From positions 1-38,764 of the forward strand of contig CAKPDN010000014.1 of NCBI GenBank assembly GCA_934149005.1: a stretch of DNA of 38,764 nucleotides, written 5' to 3'. Shown one piece after another: positions 31,632-38,764 of this stretch. The notes under the pieces are model-generated. The model was not told where the DNA came from. It did not search any database and saw nothing but the letters and a program-made list of their open reading frames with translations. Numbering within the stretch: the first letter of the stretch is position 1; each line of letters opens with the position of its first letter. The translations under genes and the position numbers were made by a program. This stretch comes from an uncultured Clostridia bacterium (lineage in GTDB: Bacteria > Bacillota > Clostridia > TANB77 > CAG-508).

Positions 31632-33065
31632 TTATATTCTTACAACTCCACCAATTATTTTGCTTTCTGTACTATTTTCTAACATTTTAGATCCACTAGA
31701 TAATACAACTGTATCTCCTTTTTCTAGTATTTCTTTATCTTGCAATTTTTTAAGACCTAATTCTATTGTTTTGTCTATAGTTTCTTGTTTTTCTACTAAA
31801 ACTGGTGTTACATTCCATGCTAAAGCTAATTGGTTAAATGTTCTTCTATTATCTGTTACAGCTAATATTGGGCATCCAGCTCCCATTCCTGCTAATCTTC
31901 TAGCTGAATCTCCTGAGTTTGTATAACATACAATTGCATCTGCTTTTATATTTTTAGCTATAACACATGCAGAATATGAAATATTTGATTCTAAACCTTC
32001 TAATTTGATATTGTCATTTTGTTCAAATCTTTTCCAATAATTAATTGTTGGTTCAACTCTTTTTGCTATTTTATCCATCGTTTGAACACATTCTACTGGA
32101 TAATCACCTTGTGCACATTCTCCAGATAACATTATAGCACTTGTTCTATCATAAATTGCATTTGCAACATCACTTGCTTCTGCTCTTGTTGGTAATGGTT
32201 GGTGTGTCATTGATTCTAACATTTGTGTAGCTGTTATAGCTGGTTTACAAATTTCGTTAGAAACTTTTATTATTTTCTTTTGAATTACAGGTGGTTCTGT
32301 AAAATCTGTTTCTGTTGCCATATCTCCTCTAGCTATCATTTGTCCATCAGCTTCATTTAATATATCTTCTAAATTTGATAATCCTTCTACATTTTCTATT
32401 TTTGTTATTATTTGGATATCTTTTCCACCATTTTCATCTAATACTTTTCTTACTTGTCTTATATCATCTAAATTTCTTGCAAATGAGATTGCAACAAAAT
32501 CATAATCATGTTCACATGCTGTTTTTAAGTCTGCTATATCTTTTTCAGCTAAACCTGGTAATCTTATTACTGTTCCAGGTAAATTCATTGTTTTTCTACT
32601 TCCTAATCCATTTCCATGAACTACTGTACAAACTATGTCTTTTCCTACAACTTCATCTACTTTTAATTCAATTGCACCATCATCTATTAATATTTTTGTT
32701 CCTCTTTCAACATCTTTATATAATTCTTTATATGTTACAGAAACTTTTTCTTCATTTCCTTCAATGTCATCATTTACTAATGTGAATTTTTGTCCATCTT
32801 TTAATTCTATTTTCTTATTTTTTCCAGTATATAACATACCTGTTCTTATTTCAGGACCTTTCATATCTAAAAGTAAAGCAACTGGTATATCCATTTCTTT
32901 TCTTAATCTACATATATTCTCTGTTTTTTCTGATTGTTCATCCCAACTTCCATGTGAATAGTTAACTCTTGTTACGTTTAATCCAGCATTAAATAATTCT
33001 TCTAATTTATTCTCACTTGCTGGTCCTATTGTTCCTACTATTTTTGTTTTTCTTAATTGTTTCAT
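31632..33065 (-). CDS. pyk: pyruvate kinase
   Basis: The ATG at 33065 was chosen for AGGGAGG and for the promoter at 33100-33129, which excludes the longer frame. The 477-aa enzyme makes pyruvate and ATP from PEP and ADP. Visible motifs are NVTRVNYSHG, LLDMKGPEIRTG, the active-site ITKIENVEG, and ATQMLESMTHQPLPTRAEASD followed by MLSGECAQGDYP. The usual ARGDLGVE is ARGDMATE. It is the short form without a C-terminal PEP-utiliser domain. Confidence 0.95.
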   Translation of the reverse strand: MKQLRKTKIVGTIGPASENKLEELFNAGLNVTRVNYSHGSWDEQSEKTENICRLRKEMDIPVALLLDMKGPEIRTGMLYTGKNKKIELKDGQKFTLVNDDIEGNEEKVSVTYKELYKDVERGTKILIDDGAIELKVDEVVGKDIVCTVVHGNGLGSRKTMNLPGTVIRLPGLAEKDIADLKTACEHDYDFVAISFARNLDDIRQVRKVLDENGGKDIQIITKIENVEGLSNLEDILNEADGQMIARGDMATETDFTEPPVIQKKIIKVSNEICKPAITATQMLESMTHQPLPTRAEASDVANAIYDRTSAIMLSGECAQGDYPVECVQTMDKIAKRVEPTINYWKRFEQNDNIKLEGLESNISYSACVIAKNIKADAIVCYTNSGDSARRLAGMGAGCPILAVTDNRRTFNQLALAWNVTPVLVEKQETIDKTIELGLKKLQDKEILEKGDTVVLSSGSKMLENSTESKIIGGVVRI

Positions 33066-33099
33066 TTTTATTCCTCCCTTATTTCTAAAACCGAATTTT

Positions 33100-33129
33100 A
33101 TTATACCATAATTAAATGCCATTTTTCAA
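33100..33129 (-). promoter_or_regulatory. sigma-A promoter of pyk
   Basis: TTGAAA, 18 nt, TATAAT on the minus strand. The -10 ends 35 nt before the ATG. Confidence 0.7.
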
Positions 33130-33169
33130 CATTTTTTGAAAAAATTGTTAAAAATATCAAAATTTATGG

Positions 33170-33904
33170 TTATTTTAAAATAATAATAGCATTAACCTTA
33201 GTTTCTTCTTCATTACATATAGTTATAATATGTTCATCATTTTCAAAAGTATATTTACATTTAACAATATCTCCTAATTTTATTTCTTTCTTATACTGTA
33301 TTCTAAAATTATCAAAAGGTCTTTTCTCATATACATCTTGTGGCAATGCCTCATATGCTAAATCTAAGTAATATAAATTATGCATATGTCCATTTAAATC
33401 AATATCTTTTCTAGCAACCTTATATGTAATTTCATTATTAAAATTTTGTGGTACATTTATTTTATCCAGTTCTCCAATATTAAATACATTTTTGTCTTCT
33501 ATATTATATTTATTTATCACTTTCTCTTCTATTTTTGCTATTTTGCCTGTATTAATATCAATTAAAACCCACTTCGATGTTCCTATAACACACAAGTTAT
33601 TTTGTTCATCATATATTTCAAAATCTCTATATGTATATGTTTTCTTTACTTTACCATCTATTGTTCTTGCCCATGTATTAACTTTTAAATTTTGTCCATA
33701 TTTAGGTCTTTTTAAAACTTGTATTTTCCAATCTAATAAAACCCATGATAATCCTGTTTTTTCTATTTCATTTGGTCCATACCCCGCAATATCAGAATGA
33801 TGTGTTCCAATGTTTTCTAATATCTCTAATATTCCTATATTTTTTATATAATTTTCTTTTCCAATATCTTTTAGTGGTACTTTAAAATCCTCTTCAAAAA
33901 TCAT
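33170..33904 (-). CDS. acyl-ACP thioesterase (double hotdog)
   Basis: The 244-aa protein resembles the PF01643 acyl-ACP thioesterases: LEILENIGTHHSDIAGYG and LSWVLLDWKIQVLKRPKYG in the first hotdog, and DIDLNGHMHNLYYLDLAYEA in the second, with the Asp-x-Asn-x-His set expected at the active site. It frees fatty acids from ACP. A following gene cluster includes an acyl-CoA synthetase, which would reactivate such acids. It starts 45 nt after the pgi stop, beyond a terminator. The ribosome binding site is AAGGT. Confidence 0.9.
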   Translation of the reverse strand: MIFEEDFKVPLKDIGKENYIKNIGILEILENIGTHHSDIAGYGPNEIEKTGLSWVLLDWKIQVLKRPKYGQNLKVNTWARTIDGKVKKTYTYRDFEIYDEQNNLCVIGTSKWVLIDINTGKIAKIEEKVINKYNIEDKNVFNIGELDKINVPQNFNNEITYKVARKDIDLNGHMHNLYYLDLAYEALPQDVYEKRPFDNFRIQYKKEIKLGDIVKCKYTFENDEHIITICNEEETKVNAIIILK

Positions 33905-33922
33905 TTTATTGCTTACCTTTCT

Positions 33923-33950
33923 AAAAAGAGAGATTTTATTCTCTCTTTTT
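33923..33950 (-). terminator. pgi terminator
   Basis: AAAAAGAGAGA pairs with TCTCTCTTTTT around a 6-nt loop. The pgi stop codon overlaps its end by two bases. Confidence 0.8.
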
Positions 33951-35256
33951 AATAACCTGGTTTCTTTAATAATTTAAACATATTCTTTTTATATTCTTCT
34001 ACACCAGGTTGATTAAATGGATTTACTCCTAAAATTATGCCTGATATGGCACATGCTTTTTCAAAGAAATATATTAACTCTCCAATATTTTCTTCATCTA
34101 ATTTTTCCATATTAATTACTATATTAGGAACATCTCCTGAAACATGTGCTTTTATTGTCCCTTCCATAGCTTTTTTATTTACATAGTCTAAGGATTTTCC
34201 TGCTAGATAATTTAATCCATCTAAATTATCCTCATCTTTGTTAATTGTTATATCAAATTCTGAATTTTCTATTGATATAACTGTTTCAAATAAATTTCTT
34301 CTTCCTTCTTGTATATATTGTCCCATTGAATGTAAATCTGTTGTAAAATCAACTCCAGACGGAAAAATTCCTTTTTGTTCTTTTCCTTCACTTTCTCCAT
34401 ACAGTTGTTTCCACCATTCTGTAAAATAATGCATTTTAGGTTCATAATTTACTAATATTTCTGTATTTTTATATAATTTGTATAATATGTTTCTTACTAC
34501 AGCATATTGATAACATTCATTGTATTTTAAGTTTGAATCATCATATCTTTCTTGGGCATTTTTAGCTCCTTGCATTAATTTTTCTATATCTATTCCTGCT
34601 GTTGCGATTGGTAATAGTCCTACCGCTGTCAATACGGAATATCTACCTCCAACATTATCTGGAATGACAAATTTTTCATATCCCTCATTATCTGCTAATG
34701 TTTTTAATGCTCCTCTTTCTTTATCGGTTGTTACATATATCCTACTTCTTGCTTCATCAATTCCATATTTATTTTCCAATATTTCTCTAAATATTCTAAA
34801 TGCAATTGCAGGTTCTGTAGTAGTTCCTGATTTTGAAATTACATTTACTGAAAAATCTTTATCCCCTATGTATTCAATTAGTTCATTAATATAGTTTGGG
34901 CTTAAATTGTTTCCTACATATAATATTTGTGGATATTTTCTCTGTTTTTCTGTAAGCATATTATTGAATGTGCTAGTTAATGCTTCAATTACAGCTCTTG
35001 CTCCAAGATATGACCCACCTATTCCAATTACTACTAATATATCTGATTCTTTTTTAATTTTTTGTGCTGCTTTTTTTATTCTGATAAATTCTTTTTTGTC
35101 ATAATTGGTTGGTAATTCTAACCAACCAACAAAATCTTTTTCATCATTTGCTCTTTTGTGAAGTTCTTTATGAATATTTTCTACTTGTTCTTTATATTCC
35201 ATTATATTTTTTTTATTAATCCCTGCATTTTCTAAATTCAACTTAATATTAGACAT
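33949..35256 (-). CDS. pgi: glucose-6-phosphate isomerase
   Basis: The ATG at 35256 follows AAGAAGG and lies about 20 nt after the predicted transcription start; the earlier ATG at 35283 would be upstream of it. The 435-aa enzyme has GIGGSYLGARA, KSGTTTEPA, VGGRYSVLTAVGLLPI, and ESEGKEQKGIFPSGVDFTTD, with the catalytic Glu near QYIQEG. It interconverts glucose-6-P and fructose-6-P in glycolysis. With pyk close by, this is a small glycolytic neighbourhood, but the two genes have separate promoters. Confidence 0.96.
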   Translation of the reverse strand: MSNIKLNLENAGINKKNIMEYKEQVENIHKELHKRANDEKDFVGWLELPTNYDKKEFIRIKKAAQKIKKESDILVVIGIGGSYLGARAVIEALTSTFNNMLTEKQRKYPQILYVGNNLSPNYINELIEYIGDKDFSVNVISKSGTTTEPAIAFRIFREILENKYGIDEARSRIYVTTDKERGALKTLADNEGYEKFVIPDNVGGRYSVLTAVGLLPIATAGIDIEKLMQGAKNAQERYDDSNLKYNECYQYAVVRNILYKLYKNTEILVNYEPKMHYFTEWWKQLYGESEGKEQKGIFPSGVDFTTDLHSMGQYIQEGRRNLFETVISIENSEFDITINKDEDNLDGLNYLAGKSLDYVNKKAMEGTIKAHVSGDVPNIVINMEKLDEENIGELIYFFEKACAISGIILGVNPFNQPGVEEYKKNMFKLLKKPGY

Positions 35257-35283
35257 ATAAATACCTTCTTTCATTTTTTTCAT

Positions 35284-35312
35284 ATTATATACAATTTAAA
35301 AGCCAAATTCAA
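35284..35312 (-). promoter_or_regulatory. sigma-A promoter of pgi
   Basis: TTGAAT, 17 nt, TATAAT on the minus strand, placing the start about 20 nt before the ATG at 35256. Confidence 0.75.
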
Positions 35313-35433
35313 TACTTTTTTATTTTAATTTCTTTTTTGTAACCATTTTTTTATTTTATCATAATATGTAATATACAAAGGAACGAAAGAAAGCACAAAA
35401 AGATGATAGTTTTTTCTGAAAGGGGGCTAGACT

Positions 35434-35550
35434 ATGCCAGAAAACAGAGGATGTGGTGGTTTCGGATTTGGTGATGACTGCTGCTGTATAATTCTTTTAA
35501 TATTAATAATCTGCTGCTGTTGCGGTGGTGGTAGAGGAGGATGTTGCTAA
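35434..35550 (+). CDS. 38-aa Cys/Gly-rich small protein
   Basis: The ATG at 35434 follows AAGGGGG. The peptide is MPENRGCGGFGFGDDCCC, then a short hydrophobic stretch (IILLILII), then CCCCGGGRGGCC. It has 10 Cys among 38 residues, and a hydrophobic centre like the small Gly-rich YjcZ-type sporulation peptides. It is the only plus-strand protein gene here outside the recombinase element and the 351-545 gene. A role in the spore coat or membrane is inference. Confidence 0.7.
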   Translation: MPENRGCGGFGFGDDCCCIILLILIICCCCGGGRGGCC

Positions 35551-35584
35551 TCCTTCATAGTACAACATATTAAAGGTCCACCCG

Positions 35585-35682
35585 AAAAGGGATTAAAGGG
35601 GATTAAGGGGCCACCACATAAAATCCCTCTTATCAAAGAGGGATTTTATGTGGTGGCCCCTTAATCCCCTTTAATCCCTTTT
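35585..35682. repeat. long inverted repeat, copy 3, directly after the acyl-CoA synthetase stop
   Basis: Arms of about 47 bp enclose a loop of 4 nt. They contain the shared GGGATTAAGGGGCCACCAC then ATAAAATCCCT core. The AT-rich loop of copies 1 and 2 is missing. It ends in TTTTTT on the plus strand, next to the stop codon of the synthetase gene on the minus strand. Confidence 0.95.
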
Positions 35683-37413
35683 TTATTTTTTCATATTATC
35701 TCCATATCTTTTTATTTTTTGTGTAGTTGTTTTTTCAAACTCTTTATCTCTAATAACAATATTTTTAATATGTTTATAATTAGGAATTTTGTTATTAACA
35801 TTTGCAACTACATCATTCATAATCTTTTTAATTTCCTCTTTAGTTGGAACAGTCCCCTTCAAATACTCTGTTATAGCCTCTATATTAGGAAAAATTTGAG
35901 CATTTACATAAATCTCATTATCATTTTCTTTTTGAACGCCCAATACAAGTGATTCAGAAATCAAAGGACTATCATTTAAATATGCTTCCAATTCTTCCGG
36001 ATAAATATTTTTTCCATTTTTGGTTACTATAACACTTTTGCATCTACCTGTAATATATAAAAAACCATTTTCATCAATTTTTCCAAGATCCCCAGTATGA
36101 AACCATCCATCTTTTAATACTTTTTCTGTTTCTTCAGGCATATTATAATATCCAAGCATTACATTCGGACCTTTTACTATAATCTCCCCTACTCCTTCAC
36201 TATCTGGATTATCTATTTTATATTCAACATTCGGAATTGGAAGTCCTGCACTATCATTTCTTTTAAAATAATCTGTATTACCAGCTACAAGTGGTGCACA
36301 TTCTGTTAAACCATATCCTTGTAATGAGTTTAAGCCTAATTTATCAAATGTATCTGCAACTTCAGGATTTACTGCCGCTGCACCTACTATGAATACTCTT
36401 AATCTTCCACCCAAAGTATTTTTTACTTTATTTTTTACTATTTGTTTTATAAAAAATGGTAATTTATCAATCACATTTTCATTTTCTTTTAAATTTTCTG
36501 TATATTTCTTAGGTAATGATTTTTGTATGTTTTTCATTATTTTTTGATACATCTTTTCTAAAAGTAATGGTACACACAATATTACTGATGGATGATATTC
36601 TGTCATATTACTTGTTATATACCTTAAACCATCACAATGGCAAATACTTGCTCCACTATATATTGGTAACAAAAATCCTATTGTGCATTCATATGTATGA
36701 TGCAATGGTAAAACTGAAAAGAATAAATCACTTCTTTTTACTTTTACTATTCCATATGTTGATAATATATTTGAACATATATTTCTTTGTGATAAACATA
36801 CTCCTTTTGCATTTCCTGTTGTTCCTGATGTAAATAACAATATTTTCATTTCATCTGGTTCTATTGTAATCTTATCAAATTTTGTATTACCTTTTTCTAT
36901 TAATTTCTTTCCATCCTCTATTTCTGTCTCAATCGATAAAAATTCTTTTTCTTTGTTCTTACTATCAAAGTCAATAAATATGGTATCTTTATTTTCCACT
37001 TTATCAATATTTTGAAGTATTTGTTTTAAATTTTTACTATCCCCTAAAATACATTCTGTATTTGAAACATTCATAAAATTTATTACATCACTTGGGTGCA
37101 ATTCTTTATCAATTGGAACAACTACACCAACTATTGATGCTGATAAATATGATATTGCCCATTTATATGAGTTTTTTCCTATTACTGCAATTCTTTTATT
37201 TAAAAGACCTTTTTCTATTAAGCTTGTCCCTAGTGCTAGTACATCATCTTTTAATTCTTCATATGTTTTATTATAAATATTTCCATCTTTATCCTTTAAT
37301 TTAAAAGCTGTTCTTGTTTTAAAAATTTCTGCTGACCTATATAACATATCTTTAAAATTTGTAACTTCTTCGCATTTATGATATTTTTTCTTTAATTTTT
37401 CTTGTATTGTCAT
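35683..37413 (-). CDS. long-chain acyl-CoA synthetase (AMP-binding)
   Basis: The ATG at 37413 follows AAAGGAAG; the earlier ATG lies in the GGGACGG hairpin. The 576-aa enzyme activates fatty acids to acyl-CoA (or acyl-ACP) through an acyl-AMP. Visible are ILLFTSGTTGNAKGVCLSQR (about 200-220), GYGLTECAPLVAGN, WFHTGDLGKIDENGFLYITG, and a C-terminal Lys in TTQKIKRYG. It has no transmembrane segment. A long inverted repeat follows the stop and may end the transcript. Another carboxylate substrate is possible. Confidence 0.92.
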   Translation of the reverse strand: MTIQEKLKKKYHKCEEVTNFKDMLYRSAEIFKTRTAFKLKDKDGNIYNKTYEELKDDVLALGTSLIEKGLLNKRIAVIGKNSYKWAISYLSASIVGVVVPIDKELHPSDVINFMNVSNTECILGDSKNLKQILQNIDKVENKDTIFIDFDSKNKEKEFLSIETEIEDGKKLIEKGNTKFDKITIEPDEMKILLFTSGTTGNAKGVCLSQRNICSNILSTYGIVKVKRSDLFFSVLPLHHTYECTIGFLLPIYSGASICHCDGLRYITSNMTEYHPSVILCVPLLLEKMYQKIMKNIQKSLPKKYTENLKENENVIDKLPFFIKQIVKNKVKNTLGGRLRVFIVGAAAVNPEVADTFDKLGLNSLQGYGLTECAPLVAGNTDYFKRNDSAGLPIPNVEYKIDNPDSEGVGEIIVKGPNVMLGYYNMPEETEKVLKDGWFHTGDLGKIDENGFLYITGRCKSVIVTKNGKNIYPEELEAYLNDSPLISESLVLGVQKENDNEIYVNAQIFPNIEAITEYLKGTVPTKEEIKKIMNDVVANVNNKIPNYKHIKNIVIRDKEFEKTTTQKIKRYGDNMKK

Positions 37414-37429
37414 TTTTAACTTCCTTTCT

Positions 37430-37458
37430 TGTCCCATGGGGACGGTTCTTTTGGGACA
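37430..37458. repeat. GGGACGG hairpin, copy 3, next to the synthetase ribosome binding site
   Basis: TGTCCCA pairs with TGGGACA around GGGGACGGTTC. TTTTTATT follows on the plus strand. It starts 4 nt upstream of the ribosome binding site of the minus-strand synthetase gene. Confidence 0.85.
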
Positions 37459-37464
37459 TTTTTA

Positions 37465-38268
37465 TTATTCATATCTATAAAAATTAAATTTTGTATCTTT
37501 CTTTACAGTTATATTTCCATCATATATTGATTTTCCTTCATCTTCATATGGTATTTCCAAATATACTGTTGTTCTAAATTTTTGGTTTTTATTATTTTCT
37601 AATTCTATATCAAATGATACTGATACATCTAATGCTGATATTAACACTCCACATCTTTTTAAAAGTTTTCCATTATAAGTTATTGGATTTTCTACATCTG
37701 TCATTGTATAGTCATTTTTTATGTTTTGATTTATATAACTTAATGTAATTGGATTTGCACAATTATTATACAATATTGGCTTGCTTAAATCAACTTTTTC
37801 TTCAGATGTAACTTCAAATTCCAGTTCTTTATCTATTAAATTTTTTTCTTCCAATTCACTCTTTGCAAAATTTTCTATTGATTTATAATATAAATTTTGC
37901 TTTCCTACTGTTGGCTTTTTATCAAATTTTATATTATCTATTTTGGCCTTTTTTAATGTATTTTCTAAATTATTTTCCTCTGAATTGTTATCTATAAATA
38001 ATGCTATATCTGTAAATGTATATAAATTTTCTATTGTAAAATTTGTTGGTGAACTTGATTTGTTTTTTGAATCACTACTACTAAAAAATATTACTTTTTT
38101 TATTGAAAATATTGTTTCTTTATTATTTTCTGAAAATAACATTATACTATTTTCAAAATCTTTCTTTGTTATTATTTCATTATACACTTTTTGAAAAAGA
38201 AAAATTAATAATATTATTAAAATCGTTATTATAATAGTATATATTATTTTTTTTATTTTTTCTTTCAT
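37465..38268 (-). CDS. membrane-anchored extracytoplasmic protein of unknown function
   Basis: The 267-aa protein has an N-terminal membrane segment (about 8-27), then a polar Ser/Asn-rich region and a beta-rich C-terminal part (VDLSKPILYNNCANPITLSY, SFDIELENNKNQKF, YLEIPYEDEG). The ribosome binding site GGAGG is strong. It lies 27 nt before the hairpin and the synthetase gene, likely on one transcript. No family is recognised. Confidence 0.75.
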   Translation of the reverse strand: MKEKIKKIIYTIIITILIILLIFLFQKVYNEIITKKDFENSIMLFSENNKETIFSIKKVIFFSSSDSKNKSSSPTNFTIENLYTFTDIALFIDNNSEENNLENTLKKAKIDNIKFDKKPTVGKQNLYYKSIENFAKSELEEKNLIDKELEFEVTSEEKVDLSKPILYNNCANPITLSYINQNIKNDYTMTDVENPITYNGKLLKRCGVLISALDVSVSFDIELENNKNQKFRTTVYLEIPYEDEGKSIYDGNITVKKDTKFNFYRYE

Positions 38269-38455
38269 AATCTTTTGTTCCTCCTACATATATTTTATTA
38301 TACAAAATTTTATAAATTCCTTGATATTTTTTCTAAATCTCTAAATTATTATATAAAACATATGTAATTTATTTTATATATATTATTATATTTTAATATT
38401 AAAATCAATCATTTTTAAATTTTTTAAAATTTTTAGAAAAATTTTTTTAAAAGCC
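38269..38455. other. AT-rich intergenic region without a visible gene
   Basis: This stretch between the anchored protein and the tRNA promoter is almost only A and T. No frame with a ribosome binding site and no stable hairpin is seen. It separates divergent transcription units. Confidence 0.6.
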
Positions 38456-38484
38456 TTGACATTTTATTCTAAATCTTGTATACT
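38456..38484 (+). promoter_or_regulatory. strong sigma-A promoter of the tRNA cluster
   Basis: TTGACA, 17 nt, TATACT. The start is expected near 38491, 14 nt before tRNA-Val. Confidence 0.92.
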
Positions 38485-38504
38485 AATTCTTGTCGAAAGG
38501 ACAT

Positions 38505-38580
38505 GGTCGTTTAGCTCAGCTGGGAGAGCATCTGCCTTACAAGCAGGGGGTCATAGGTTCGAGCCCTATAACGACCACCA
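38505..38580 (+). tRNA. tRNA-Val(TAC)
   Basis: Acceptor GGTCGTT/AACGACC, anticodon loop CTTACAA with TAC, T loop TTCGAGC, and an encoded CCA. The cloverleaf is complete, 76 nt. Confidence 0.97.
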
Positions 38581-38589
38581 TTCTTTTAC

Positions 38590-38666
38590 GGCCTGGTAGT
38601 TCAGTTGGTTAGAACGCTAGCCTGTCACGCTAGAGGTCGACGGTTCGAGCCCGTTCCAGGTCGCCA
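38590..38666 (+). tRNA. tRNA-Asp(GTC)
   Basis: Acceptor GGCCTGG/CCAGGTC, anticodon stem CTAGC/GCTAG with loop CTGTCAC, T arm GACGG/CCGTT, and an encoded CCA. It lies 9 nt after tRNA-Val, in the same cluster. It is a target of the queuosine pathway (tgt, queA) because of its GUN anticodon. Confidence 0.97.
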
Positions 38667-38687
38667 TTTTTTTATATAAGAGTATAA

Positions 38688-38763
<76 letters not shown>

Positions 38764-38764
38764 A

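Overview
The window is AT-rich, uses Shine-Dalgarno-led starts almost throughout, and carries spoIIP and a cotJABC operon. It therefore comes from an endospore-forming low-GC Firmicute, most likely a member of the Clostridia (inference; no 16S or marker tree is possible here). Nearly all genes lie on the minus strand. The plus-strand exceptions are a 64-aa ribbon-helix-helix protein, a recombinase with a small companion gene, a 38-aa Cys/Gly-rich peptide and a tRNA cluster.

Layout, left to right. 1-3.7 kb: 5' end of a membrane-anchored protein (leaves the window), ribbon-helix-helix protein, P-type Ca2+ ATPase, tRNA-Glu. 3.7-7.7 kb: mrnC, rbgA, a decayed methyltransferase gene, a Ham1-like NTP pyrophosphatase, a uracil-DNA-glycosylase-fold protein, gene scraps and a 4-TM protein. 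7.8-12.8 kb: DUF1292 protein, ruvX and ireB (a conserved Firmicute trio) below a degenerate GGDEF protein, a CpaE/TadZ-like ATPase with AT-hook motifs and a VirB2-sized membrane protein. 12.9-17.1 kb: GH73-type glucosaminidase, a prepilin-like/discoidin-like surface protein with a (CA)12 tract in its 5' coding region, spoIIP. 17.2-25.7 kb: WG-repeat protein, tgt, queA, a frameshifted HExxH protein, pnp, rpsO. 25.9-30.9 kb: cotJABC, with cotJC split by a 3,673-bp element. 31-38.3 kb: Nudix hydrolase, pyk, acyl-ACP thioesterase, pgi, Cys/Gly-rich peptide, acyl-CoA synthetase, anchored hypothetical. 38.5 kb to the edge: tRNA-Val, -Asp and -Phe behind a near-consensus sigma-A promoter.

The main discovery is the interrupted cotJC. 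Its first 65 codons and its last 131 codons lie 3.67 kb apart, and both junctions contain the same 12 bp, GGTACAGAAGAA, in the same reading frame. Recombination between the two copies would release an element carrying a large serine recombinase, a candidate 45-aa accessory gene, an MFS transporter and a 60-aa protein. It would rebuild a 196-aa CotJC. The break falls inside the metal-ligand motif E-x-x-H of the manganese-catalase fold, so neither half can be active alone. This is the architecture of the skin-type elements that interrupt sporulation genes and are excised in the mother cell.

Other points are a probable slipped-strand switch in the prepilin-like gene, three copies of a long perfect or near-perfect inverted repeat, and three copies of a GGGACGG hairpin. 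Several of these repeats sit directly upstream of ribosome binding sites. At least four genes are decayed or interrupted.
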